Positions 9,114 through 17,466 of a stretch of DNA of 61,884 nt are shown here, piece after piece. The notes below the pieces were generated by a model. It was not told where the DNA came from. It was given only the letters and a program-made list of their open reading frames with translations, and searched no databases. The first letter of the stretch is position 1; the number at the start of each line of letters is the position of its first letter. Made by a program: the position numbers and the translations under genes. Source of the stretch: MGBC163016 sp910588905 (GTDB lineage: Bacteria; Actinomycetota; Coriobacteriia; Coriobacteriales; Eggerthellaceae); NCBI GenBank assembly GCA_948616985.1, contig CAPGDO010000011.1, forward strand, positions 1 to 61,884, read 5' to 3'.

Positions 9114-9578
9114 GATCTTCTCCTTGCTCATCCCCTAGGTTTCCCCTTCGCATCGGCCCTGCGGGGCAATGGGTTGATGCGGTTCAATGGGTGGGATTAT
9201 ATCGGGTTTCAACGCTTCGGTTACAGCTCGTATACCAGTTGGATGTGGGTTCGAGCGCCCAGCATAGGAAGCATTAGAGGTCTCATACCGTGGGATCGTC
9301 ATGGGGTATCCTAGAATCACCAGCTAGGCAGGGATTTTGCCAACAAACCTGGCATGCGCCCCCTTTGAATCCATTCACCAAGGTCAGAGATGGTTTTTTC
9401 TCGTATTCTGAGCTTGTCTGGTCAATGTCAGGGTAATGTCCTACAACAATGCGAAAAGCGGGCTCTTCCAGGGGAAAGTGGATACTGAAATGAGCATCAA
9501 AAGCCGTGCCTTCCCTGAGGATCCGAGCAGGGATACAGCTAACGGACGAGGAGACAAATGCAGAGTCAGACGAACTTC
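9114..9578 (-). promoter_or_regulatory. Intergenic region with candidate -10 for the InlB-repeat gene
   Basis: This 465-base gap separates sipW from the InlB-repeat gene. A perfect -10 hexamer TATAAT is seen on the minus strand (9196-9201), about 80 bases before the start, but no good -35 lies at the expected spacing. No terminator for the upstream sipW operon could be recognised, and no gene or repeat is evident in the remainder. Confidence 0.4.
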
Positions 9579-10115
9579 TTATCCGACGGAGCCATTCTGT
9601 GCGCGGCGCTTGGATACGCGGATCAGCTGGTCTCCCACGAGGCTGAGCAACAATCCGCCGATGATGAGCGCGATGAGCGACATCTTCCCCATCCAGGTGG
9701 AGAGTCCGGTGCCTAGGGTACCGAGGAGCGGCACGCTGAAGACCACCTTACCGATTACCTCTCCATAGGGCACCGGAAGGATATCCATACCGTTGTTGGC
9801 ATCGCCCTTCGTTTCGAGCTCCTTCGCCTGCGGGTCATTCATCACCACCCGATGAGTGATGACCGAGGTGCTGACATCCTGCTCCGAGAGGCGTCCCCGG
9901 TAGGTGACCACGTCGCCTCCGGCCAGATCCGCCGGATCGGCAGGCTCTACGAATACCAGGCTGCCAACCGGGATAGCTGGTTCCATAGAACCCGTCATCA
10001 CCGTATACAAAGAGATGCCCAACAGGTTCGGCATGACCAGCAGGGCACAAAGAAGAGCGCTGATGACCAGGTCAAGTACACCGAGGATCAACAGCGCTCT
10101 GCCGATGAATCTCAT
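9579..10115 (-). CDS. sipW: SipW-type (ER-type) signal peptidase I
   Basis: A 178-residue membrane peptidase. An N-terminal helix (about residues 7-35) is followed by the catalytic-serine motif YTVMTGSMEPAIPVG (Ser43), and the second motif is ITHRVV with His88 in the position where ordinary bacterial enzymes have Lys. That Ser-His type defines the SipW/archaeal/ER branch. A second hydrophobic helix (MSLIALIIGGLLLSLVG) lies near the C-terminus. SipW of Bacillus processes TasA-like matrix proteins. Here it is the last gene of an operon whose upstream members include a TasA/camelysin-like protein and two other exported proteins, so those are its probable substrates. The gap to the MucBP gene is only 39 bases. 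The family call is very secure; substrates are inferred from context. Confidence 0.92.
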   Translation of the reverse strand: MRFIGRALLILGVLDLVISALLCALLVMPNLLGISLYTVMTGSMEPAIPVGSLVFVEPADPADLAGGDVVTYRGRLSEQDVSTSVITHRVVMNDPQAKELETKGDANNGMDILPVPYGEVIGKVVFSVPLLGTLGTGLSTWMGKMSLIALIIGGLLLSLVGDQLIRVSKRRAQNGSVG

Positions 10116-10154
10116 GATACGAGCTTCAGGATCATCCAGACGGTCAAGGGATCA

Positions 10155-11108
10155 CTAAGCCTGCTCGTTCTTGCGGCGCATGCGCATGAACAGAGCCAAG
10201 AATACGACAAAGCCCGCAACGATGCACCCGATCAGAGCAGGCAGCATCCATCCAAGCGGATTCCCACCCGTGTCAGCATTCGTAGCCGCTGGAGCTTCGC
10301 CCGCCCCTGCCAAAGGCGTCTCATTGTCATCCAAGCTCAGCTCATCAACGGGAGCAGCCAGAGGTGTTCCGTTCTCATCCAAGATGACCGTGCCGTCATC
10401 AGCGGTAACCTCAGGCGTGGTGCCATCCTCGGCCGGTGTAGCGGGCGTGATGGTAGCCGTAGCCCCTCCGGGCGTCACCACCTGGATGACCCCGCCAGGC
10501 AATAGGATGGTGCGCACGCCGGGCACATTGCGATAGGTGAAGGCGATGACATTCTCGGCCTCATCGTTCACCAGAGTCTTGGTCTGCATCACGGCATTGG
10601 GAATATATCCGTCAATGTAACCGGCAACCGGTGCCACTTCATCGCCTACGTTGCCCCAATATGTCACAGGATCTGCGATATCAGCACCCGCCTCGTTCAC
10701 GAAGCGCACCGTATACTGAACACGCTCGCTGGTGAGGCCATAGGCAACGACGTAGTCGTAATCCTTATCCACCGTGACGCTACCCTGCATCACGCCGTTG
10801 GCATCGGGCTTGGCTACGTAATACTTCTCATAGCCGCTGTTCATCTCAGCCGGACGGATGCCCTTCGCATAATACTTGCTGCCATCCTTGATGGCGATCT
10901 GGATGCCATCGAAGCTGACGGAGGCACCCGGTGCAACATCGAACGCGATCTTATCGCTGCCGTTGACCGTACCCTGCTCACCCGCATAGAGGGTGACACG
11001 ATAGGTCTTCGCCTGGTTTCCCTCATCAGCGAAGGCGGGAGCAACGAGCACCCCCATGGCCAGCGCCAGGGTCAGCGCCCCAGAGAGTAGCTTACTGATC
11101 ATTCTCAT
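10155..11108 (-). CDS. Exported MucBP-domain surface protein with C-terminal membrane helix
   Basis: A 317-residue surface protein. A classical signal peptide ends near AFA-DEG (residue 27). The middle (about residues 125-190) reads YTVRFVNEAGADI...PVTYWGNVGDEV...AFTYRN, the pattern of a MucBP domain found in mucus- or glycan-binding proteins of Gram-positive bacteria. A Pro/Thr-rich linker leads to LDDNETPLAGAGEAP, then a hydrophobic helix and an Arg/Lys-rich tail. There is no LPxTG; DNETPLAG resembles the motif in the InlB-repeat protein. The start overlaps the end of the LPQTG gene by 17 bases, indicating translational coupling, and GGAGGGAG precedes the ATG. It probably works with the other products of the sipW operon in an extracellular structure. 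Confidence 0.85.
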   Translation of the reverse strand: MRMISKLLSGALTLALAMGVLVAPAFADEGNQAKTYRVTLYAGEQGTVNGSDKIAFDVAPGASVSFDGIQIAIKDGSKYYAKGIRPAEMNSGYEKYYVAKPDANGVMQGSVTVDKDYDYVVAYGLTSERVQYTVRFVNEAGADIADPVTYWGNVGDEVAPVAGYIDGYIPNAVMQTKTLVNDEAENVIAFTYRNVPGVRTILLPGGVIQVVTPGGATATITPATPAEDGTTPEVTADDGTVILDENGTPLAAPVDELSLDDNETPLAGAGEAPAATNADTGGNPLGWMLPALIGCIVAGFVVFLALFMRMRRKNEQA

Positions 11109-12630
11109 GGCTTGCTCCCTCCAAGGAACGCGCAGAGCGCTTCACGTCATTCATATAGCTGGCGCCACCCGCGGCCAACACGATGCATCCCAGCAGGAAG
11201 CACAGGATGGTCAGAAGCGGGATGAGGTCACCGGTCTGCGGCAACGGGGTGCCGGACAGCTGATGCTCATACCGGCCTGGCTCCTGCTCGTAGACGATGG
11301 TCTCGGTGCCCACCGGCTCAGCTGCGTACTGGATCAATGCACCTGCATCCGTGTCGAAGTAGTTGTTGGTGTGAGTCTCACCGTCAATGGCCATGGAAAG
11401 CGTCATGGTCTTCTGCTCTCGCGGACCAAAGGTACCCAGATGGAAGTACTCCTCCATGCCGGATTGCTGGGTAGCATTGAAGAGGCCGCCGCTCTGAACG
11501 GAACTGCTTGCGTCCTGGCCGGATTCACCCACCGTGGGAGCAGCCTGGACGTTCACCGTCTGAGGGGAAGGAGTAGAAGGGTCTCCACCAACGGTATCAT
11601 TGGTGAACAGCGGCGCCCCTTCATAGGTGAGCTCGTAGCTGTAGTAACCGCCGGAGTTCGTGCCGCCGTCGAGCGTAGCCTGCTTGCCCTCCATGGTCTC
11701 CACTACCTGGTTGCGCACCCACCAGTCCACTTCCTGATCGCAATCATTGATCAAGGTGATCTCGAAGGTAGCCTCGTCTCCGGGCTGCATGCCGCTGATC
11801 ACATCATTGATGGAACCGTTCTCTCCGCGGTTGCCCTGGGAGATCATGTTCGTGCCGTCGAAGGTGACCGTCCAGGGGATGGTCTCCACGGTATCCTCTT
11901 CAACGATGCCGAGCGTAGCGATATCCACACCCCAGGCGCTCTTCGCTGCCTTGGCAGCATTGTGGGTCTGTATGGAATCAACCCGAGCTTCGAGGTTCAT
12001 CTGGACCCCGTCCAGCCCAAGGGTCTTCACGGCCGCTTTGAAGTCATCCTTGGCAACGTCAGCATTCAGGCCAACCTGGGTCACCAATTCCGGACCATCC
12101 GCACCCGCCTCCAAGACCTCCGGGAGGTAATAGACCAAACGCTCGTCGGTGGACTCATCGTCGGACTTCACCCAACCCGAATCGTTGATGGCAAGCTCGA
12201 TGAGCGCTGGATCCAGATCGACCCGCTTGGCCTTCTCGTCGGTCCAGTACTTATAGATGTTCACGCGAACGTATTCGTCCATATTGGATGCGTTGCGAAC
12301 AGAGATCCGCTCGTCATACATCTTGCCCGGGATCATCTGGGGATCGCCCGCCAACAGCGCAGCCTCATCAGCAAGCAAGGATGCAGACTGGCCGTCGCCA
12401 CCTGCAGCTTCGCCGACATTCACCTCTTGTAGCTCATTGGCACCCGTTCTTTCAGTGAGCGCCACGCCCAAGTGCGTCTGCTCGATGTCTGCCCGATGCT
12501 CTTCGCTATAGGCGGTCAGCTGGGCCTGGGTGACATTCACCGCGCCCGCCAACCCCAAGGCACAGAGGACCACTGCGGCGAACAGCAGGATCAGCGTCCG
12601 TGCCGATATCGCACGTTTGCTCTTCTCCAT
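11092..12630 (-). CDS. LPQTG-anchored exported protein of the sipW operon
   Basis: A 512-residue protein with an N-terminal basic-hydrophobic export signal (residues 1-33) and a complete C-terminal cell-wall sorting signal: LPQTG (about residues 463-467), a hydrophobic helix and a short charged tail. Sortase should therefore link it to the wall; no sortase gene lies in the window. The body is acidic, Thr/Asp/Asn-rich and shows no family I recognise with certainty; phrases such as DERISVRNASNMDEYVRVN and ATFEITLINDC suggest beta-sandwich folds like those of TasA-type proteins. Its ATG overlaps the stop of the TasA-like gene by one base (TAATG), and its own end overlaps the MucBP gene. It may be the wall-anchor or an accessory subunit for a fibre formed by its neighbours. 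Confidence 0.85.
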   Translation of the reverse strand: MEKSKRAISARTLILLFAAVVLCALGLAGAVNVTQAQLTAYSEEHRADIEQTHLGVALTERTGANELQEVNVGEAAGGDGQSASLLADEAALLAGDPQMIPGKMYDERISVRNASNMDEYVRVNIYKYWTDEKAKRVDLDPALIELAINDSGWVKSDDESTDERLVYYLPEVLEAGADGPELVTQVGLNADVAKDDFKAAVKTLGLDGVQMNLEARVDSIQTHNAAKAAKSAWGVDIATLGIVEEDTVETIPWTVTFDGTNMISQGNRGENGSINDVISGMQPGDEATFEITLINDCDQEVDWWVRNQVVETMEGKQATLDGGTNSGGYYSYELTYEGAPLFTNDTVGGDPSTPSPQTVNVQAAPTVGESGQDASSSVQSGGLFNATQQSGMEEYFHLGTFGPREQKTMTLSMAIDGETHTNNYFDTDAGALIQYAAEPVGTETIVYEQEPGRYEHQLSGTPLPQTGDLIPLLTILCFLLGCIVLAAGGASYMNDVKRSARSLEGASHENDQ

Positions 12631-13232
12631 TAGTTGGCCTCCATTTCGTTATCACCCTTCATGGTGAAGCCCTTGAGGGCAACGCCATCCTTCGGAAGGG
12701 CATTCATATCAGACACCTTGACCGGTACCTTGCCATCAGCCGAAGCGAAATCACCCGCATAACCGCCATCAAGCTGATAGACGGGAACGCATTCCTGGAC
12801 CACGGTCACGTCGAAGATGGCGTTGGCGGTATCTTCGTTCACGACCACTTTGGCGAAGAGGTCAGTGGTGGCTGCGTCCTTGCCCATCAGCGGCTCCCGA
12901 TAGTACAGCCAGCCATCATCGGGGTTCAGCTGCGCCCACTCATCGCCCGTCACCGTCACGGATACGTTCTGCTCGGCATAGAAGAGCTTCACGCGCACCA
13001 GACAGGGAGCATTGGTAGTGTTCTTGATGGAGATGTGCTTGCTCAGCCTATCTTCGTCTTTGCCTTCATCGATCGTGGTCTTCGGGTCCACTGAATAGGG
13101 CAGTGAGCCCTGAGCGTTCGTGGTGTCGGTGTAATAGGCGAAGGCGCTCCCCACCCCCACACTGGCACATAGGGCGCAAGCCACTCCAGCAAGAGCGATG
13201 CGCCGGGCGAGACTCCTCTTCTTCATGATCAT
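12630..13232 (-). CDS. TasA/camelysin-like exported protein, likely SipW substrate
   Basis: A 200-residue secreted protein. The N-terminus has two basic residues clusters, a hydrophobic core and GSAFAYYTDTTNAQG, closely resembling the SipW-cognate signal of TasA/camelysin-like proteins, in which an aromatic-Thr-Asp segment follows the cleavage site. The body contains HISIKNTTNAPCLVRVKLFY, a beta-strand pattern also common in that group. In Bacillus, TasA forms matrix fibres. Here the gene sits three genes before sipW and directly upstream of the LPQTG gene, with a TAATG overlap. The start at 13232 has AGAGGGG four bases upstream; the ATG two codons later is also possible. Function as a fibre or matrix subunit is inferred from motif and context. 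Confidence 0.82.
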   Translation of the reverse strand: MIMKKRSLARRIALAGVACALCASVGVGSAFAYYTDTTNAQGSLPYSVDPKTTIDEGKDEDRLSKHISIKNTTNAPCLVRVKLFYAEQNVSVTVTGDEWAQLNPDDGWLYYREPLMGKDAATTDLFAKVVVNEDTANAIFDVTVVQECVPVYQLDGGYAGDFASADGKVPVKVSDMNALPKDGVALKGFTMKGDNEMEAN

Positions 13233-13250
13233 CTATCCCCTCTGCTCGTC

Positions 13251-16200
13251 TTACTGGTTATCCGTAGAGGACTGAGAGCTCCACGTGCTCGTAGAGATCT
13301 TCTCCTGATAGGTATAGGTGCCATCCTGCTCGGTGTAGCGATTCACTGCACCGGTGCCGAAGATATCCTCATCAGAGAAGGTGTTCTCGAATGCCGCGAT
13401 CACTTGGTACAGATCGCCAGGCGCCAGCTTGCCAGCATCTCGCAGGGTGCCTTCCCAGGTTGCCTGACCTGTGTAGTTGCTTCCCGCGAACGCCACTTCC
13501 TGGATCACGAAATACATATTGGCGTCGAACTCCTCCGGCAGTGTGTAGGTTTGAGCAGCCATGCTCTCGTTCGGATCGAAGGTCATGGTGATGGTGTTCT
13601 CATAGGCCGGGTCAGAGCGGTCCCAGTCTTCACTGATATATCCAGCGATGTTGAAGATGACCGTTGCTGTCCCCGCCTCAGCGTCGAAACCATTCGTGAA
13701 GGACTTCGTGATGTTCAGTTTGGCCTTAGGATCAGGTTCCGGGTCTTCCGGCTGCGGAGTATCAGGCATCCAGCGACCGATGTGCGTAAAGCCGTTGCAG
13801 GCGATGCCGCCACCGTTGGTATTGGAGTGGTTGAAGCCGATGCAGAGCTTGGACAAGGAACGAGCCGTATTCTCGTCCTTCTCTGCAGGATCAGCCGTCA
13901 GAGCCATGATGCGACCGGCATAGGCCCGAGCCACTGCCTTCGCTGGGTCTACTTCGTGCTCCTCAGGGAAGTCAGTGATCTTGGCGATAGTGTAGTTCCC
14001 CGAGCGCTTTTGGCTGGTACCCCAGATAGTCTCCTCAAGATAATAAGTAGTCCCATACTCAAGACCATCAGTGATCTTCTGGTCAGCATCATTGCTGACA
14101 TAACCGCCGTAGACCTTGCCGTTCTCGTCCTTGGCTACAGAGGCAACCTTATCATCGGATATCTTCTTCAGGAAGATATGATAGAAACCACCGTCTTCGA
14201 CGGAATACCCCTTATTACCTACCGGACGACCGCTTTCGTCCTTCTCGAGGTCGGTGACCAACCCAGCGAACCCTTCGAAGGCGAACCATTTCGCATCGGT
14301 GCGGTGAAGTTCAACGAATACGCCCGCCCTCAATGAGTCAGCGAACGCTTTGACATCACTCTCGTTCACGTTCTTCAGCGTGATACGATACACATCCGCA
14401 GGAATAGCATCTCCCAGCAAAGCTTTATTGGCAAGACCGTTGAGATTGCTACCATCCAGAGATAACGTCCCTCGCGTGCTTAGGGTCTTAGCTTTATTCC
14501 AACCCCCATCCTCGGCTCTGAGCCACGGGCTTTCGTAGTTCATGTAGCCCGTCCAATTCGAAGCACCGCCGCCCAACATGTTGGCGTACACCGTGCTCTC
14601 ACCGGCGTTGTAGTAATCGTTAGAGTAGGTGACCTTATTCTCGGCGCCCTCATTGAGCTTCTCGCTGATGGCAAAGCCCCAGTTGTCGCCGATGCCGACC
14701 TCATGGCTCGTAGACTTGCCCTCATGGGCGGTGTTGCGGAAGATGGCAGCTGCATTGGTGACCATCATGCCGTTCTTGCAGCCCGCAATACCACCACCCT
14801 GGCCTTCGGCCGTATTGCCGGTGACCAGCGGGTTGACCACGTTCACATAGCCATGGTTGGGGCTGGCGTTAGCGATGAAGAGACCACCGCCGCCGTAGCC
14901 GAATTCCGTAGCAGTCACGTTGTTCGTGATGAAACCGGCGTTGATGTAGGACTTCTCCCCGCCTTCGTAGCCGGTGGTGAAGAGGTACATGCCGCCGCCT
15001 TCATCCGTTGCGGCATAGTTGCAGGCAACGACACCGTCATTCATGTTGAGAGTGGCCGTCACCGTATGGTTCAACTGCGGCATGAGCAGGCCGCCACCTG
15101 CATCAGAGGAGTAGTTGCCGTTCACAGAGCCACCGTTGATGACCACGCGGCCGGAAGAGCAGATGCCCCCTCCACCGATGGTGGCCCAGTTGGCCCTCAC
15201 GTCAGCGCTGTTCTTCGTGATCTCCTTCGTCGTGCGGTTGTTGGTGATGTTGGCATTGCCCGCCAGGGTGATGCTGTCGGCTTGAGCCGTGGTCGCTCCA
15301 TAGAGGCCACCACCATCATGCTTCGCTCGGTTGCTGGCGATCAGGGCATTGCCGTCAATGATGGCCTGGGAGCTGGTGAGGTAGACACCGCCACCGTTCT
15401 GGTTTACAGGCCTATTGCCCCCCCCAGACCAAGGATCTCCCATGTCAACTTCGGTAGCCGTATTGGCCGCCACCACTGCGCTACCCGTCACGTTCACCAC
15501 CGAGGACGCAGCATAGATGCCGCCACCATTGCCGGAGTTCTCAGCTCCTGTGAACCGAACGGAGTTGCCACCCACCACGGCGGACCCTTGGAGGTTGACC
15601 GTGGAGCCGTTCGCAGAGATGCCGGCACCGTTGCCGCCCACGAGCGTGCAGCCCACGATAGCGCCGCCCTCGATGCTCACGGTAGACCCGTTGGCAACGA
15701 CTCCATGACCTTTGCCTTCAGCGGAACCAGCGTTCGTCAAGCGGCCGCCGGTCACTGCCAGCGCGCTGCCGCCCTCTACTGAGACGAGAGATCCGATGTT
15801 ATTGCCCACCACAGCACCCACGGTAGCCGGAATGGTGACCGTCCGCTCTACAAGGACCTCAGAGGTGACAGCGTTGAAGGAATCCTTGCTCACCGTGCGG
15901 GTCTCATAATAAGTAACAGAAGCGCCATCCTTACTGACGCTGCAAGAGCCTTCCCTGCCTGCGCTCTGGGCATCAGCAGCACCAATGGTCTTAGGCGTGA
16001 AGGCAAGCCCCTCGTTCGGATCGGCTATGGTCAGGCTTCCGCCGTTCTTGACCATGAAGAAGGCATCCAAGCTGACATCGTTCACGTTGGCGATGGTGTG
16101 CCCATTCAGGTCAAGGGTGACCACCTTGCCATCAACCACAGCCGGAGCCGCTTCGATGGTCATATCCCCCAGCGTGAGCGCATCAACGGCCACATCGCCC

Positions 16201-17054
16201 TCCAGGGTGATGTCCTCGCCCTCATCAAAGGCCTGCATGATGTCGAACCAGACCATGTCACGCTCTTCGGTCTGGATGGTGATGGCAACCTCTGCAGCTC
16301 CTTCCAGATCAGCAGCGGAGATCGTGAGCTTCTTGGCGTAGGGGGTCTCCTTCAGGATGTCCTTCGCAGGATCCTCCAGGGTCAACTCCTTTTCCTCTAT
16401 AGCCCCTTCGGTTGCCGCAGGAACTTCGGGAGTGACAGTTTCCTCCGGAGCACCTTCGGCGGGACCAGCAGAGACAGCCTCATTCGCCGCAGGCTCAGAG
16501 GCCGCTACAGCCACAGGGGCCTCCACAGCAGCCGTGATGGTTGCCTGGGCAGCAGTGATGGTGTTGCAGACATCGGGAAGGAGGATGAACTCAAGGGCTT
16601 GACCTTCGTTGCCCTCAGGGATATCAAAGGTGGACCTCTCAAGACCCTGGACGGTCACAGGCGCTTCGTCAAGGCCGAGGAACGCGATACGCGTTTTGCC
16701 GGGCTCCACAGGCTCATCCTGAAGCTCCTCTTCAGTACCCTCTTCACCTTCCGCCAAATCCTCTTCGCCCTCAGTCACCGGCTCTACAGCGGCATCCTCT
16801 TCTGAGGCGGTTTCATCGCCTACAGCATCTTCGCCCTCCGTGACCTCGGGGCTGCCTTCGGGATCATCCCCTTCAGCGGGCTGCACCTCTTCCGCAGGAG
16901 CACCATCGGTATCAGCCAGGGGCAGCGTGTCGTCCTCACCTGTACCATAGGCAAGGGTGCTGCACACGAGTACGAGCGTGATGGCTATGAGCGCCACTAC
17001 GAACTTGCCCATGCTGGTTTTCCAGAAATCTACTGCCTTTTCCCAAAGACCCAT
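13251..17054 (-). CDS. Large beta-helix surface protein with pilin-type isopeptide domain
   Basis: About 1,267 residues. Residues 15-40 form a signal/anchor helix (GKFVVALIAITLVLVCSTLA), followed by a very acidic Glu/Ala/Pro-rich region to about 220. From about 380 to 830 there are many turns of the GGGI/GGGL-plus-N/V pattern (for example GNGGGIYAASSVVNVTGSA), the signature of a right-handed parallel beta-helix as in polymorphic surface proteins. Near 1115-1230, KLNITKSFTNGF ... VIQEV resembles a streptococcal pilin isopeptide-linker (FctA-like) domain, with a plausible Lys and Glu for a cross-link. The C-terminus is Ser/Thr-rich and has no LPxTG or membrane helix. ATG at 17054 is preferred (GGCGGT 7 bases upstream); an in-frame GTG at 17063 is an alternative. 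First gene of the sipW operon, 18 bases before the TasA-like gene. Confidence 0.85.
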   Translation of the reverse strand: MGLWEKAVDFWKTSMGKFVVALIAITLVLVCSTLAYGTGEDDTLPLADTDGAPAEEVQPAEGDDPEGSPEVTEGEDAVGDETASEEDAAVEPVTEGEEDLAEGEEGTEEELQDEPVEPGKTRIAFLGLDEAPVTVQGLERSTFDIPEGNEGQALEFILLPDVCNTITAAQATITAAVEAPVAVAASEPAANEAVSAGPAEGAPEETVTPEVPAATEGAIEEKELTLEDPAKDILKETPYAKKLTISAADLEGAAEVAITIQTEERDMVWFDIMQAFDEGEDITLEGDVAVDALTLGDMTIEAAPAVVDGKVVTLDLNGHTIANVNDVSLDAFFMVKNGGSLTIADPNEGLAFTPKTIGAADAQSAGREGSCSVSKDGASVTYYETRTVSKDSFNAVTSEVLVERTVTIPATVGAVVGNNIGSLVSVEGGSALAVTGGRLTNAGSAEGKGHGVVANGSTVSIEGGAIVGCTLVGGNGAGISANGSTVNLQGSAVVGGNSVRFTGAENSGNGGGIYAASSVVNVTGSAVVAANTATEVDMGDPWSGGGNRPVNQNGGGVYLTSSQAIIDGNALIASNRAKHDGGGLYGATTAQADSITLAGNANITNNRTTKEITKNSADVRANWATIGGGGICSSGRVVINGGSVNGNYSSDAGGGLLMPQLNHTVTATLNMNDGVVACNYAATDEGGGMYLFTTGYEGGEKSYINAGFITNNVTATEFGYGGGGLFIANASPNHGYVNVVNPLVTGNTAEGQGGGIAGCKNGMMVTNAAAIFRNTAHEGKSTSHEVGIGDNWGFAISEKLNEGAENKVTYSNDYYNAGESTVYANMLGGGASNWTGYMNYESPWLRAEDGGWNKAKTLSTRGTLSLDGSNLNGLANKALLGDAIPADVYRITLKNVNESDVKAFADSLRAGVFVELHRTDAKWFAFEGFAGLVTDLEKDESGRPVGNKGYSVEDGGFYHIFLKKISDDKVASVAKDENGKVYGGYVSNDADQKITDGLEYGTTYYLEETIWGTSQKRSGNYTIAKITDFPEEHEVDPAKAVARAYAGRIMALTADPAEKDENTARSLSKLCIGFNHSNTNGGGIACNGFTHIGRWMPDTPQPEDPEPDPKAKLNITKSFTNGFDAEAGTATVIFNIAGYISEDWDRSDPAYENTITMTFDPNESMAAQTYTLPEEFDANMYFVIQEVAFAGSNYTGQATWEGTLRDAGKLAPGDLYQVIAAFENTFSDEDIFGTGAVNRYTEQDGTYTYQEKISTSTWSSQSSTDNQ

Positions 17055-17130
17055 GTAGTTCACCGCCTTCTCACGAGCGCTTGTGCGCCGCGCCTGCCGA
17101 TCAGATGATAGGCAGGAAACGATTCGAGCA

Positions 17131-17165
17131 CAGATTGCCTATATTCTGATTACAATCTGGTGCAA
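17131..17165 (-). promoter_or_regulatory. Promoter with overlapping inverted repeat for the sipW operon
   Basis: On the minus strand, TTGCAC (17160-17165) and TATAGG (17138-17143) are 16 bases apart, giving a plausible sigma-A-type promoter about 75 bases before the beta-helix gene. A CAGATTG/CAATCTG inverted repeat (17131-17137 and 17153-17159) overlaps the spacer and start point, the place expected for a repressor operator. No regulator is identified. Confidence 0.5.
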
Positions 17166-17353
17166 TTTTCGCATTCGCGCATCTTTCTTTCAATCTCTGG
17201 AGAAGCCTATATCGGCTCTTTATCATATCTTTTTCATATCATTGCACTGTCATTCAGCTCTATATGCCCTCAAACGACGTTGCCCGGACATGAAAGGGTA
17301 TTGGACGCAGAGAGCGCGGCAGATGCCACGAAACGTTGTGATCCGGGAGATCT

Positions 17354-17436
17354 GGGTCGATCGGGATCGGCCCTGCAAGCGACCAGATAGGGAGATAAGC
17401 TCCAGATACAAGAAGGGGCCGAATACATTCGGCCCC
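17354..17436. repeat. Two REP-like palindromes downstream of the pilT-type gene
   Basis: GGGTCGATC-gg-GATCGGCCC (17354-17373) and GGGCCGAAT-ac-ATTCGGCCC (17416-17435) share the GGGNCG...CGNCCC frame of the palindromes at 6.3, 25.8, 26.6 and 37.8 kb. They lie within the roughly 410-base gap between the pilT-type gene and the beta-helix gene. The remaining sequence of this gap holds the sipW-operon promoter, a C9 run after the pilT stop, and nothing else recognisable. Confidence 0.7.
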
Positions 17437-17466
17437 AAGGAAGATCGATCAGAGAGAGGGGGGGGG

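Noticed and set aside
11056..12432. A 458-residue open frame on the plus strand opposite the LPQTG gene
   Set aside because: Antisense to a protein with clear signal and sorting motifs; no ribosome site or recognisable domain; long antisense frames are common at this GC content.
14703..15782. A 359-residue open frame on the plus strand opposite the beta-helix gene
   Set aside because: Repetitive shadow of the beta-helix repeats; no ribosome site.
13251..17054. Possible CRISPR or tandem DNA repeat array from the recurring Gly-rich units
   Set aside because: Repeats are at protein level, irregular in length and not conserved as DNA; no repeat-spacer periodicity.
17458..17466. A run of nine G (nine C on the minus strand) beside the pilT-type stop codon
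   Set aside because: It lies after the stop, so slippage would not change a coding frame or an obvious promoter; phase variation is not supported.
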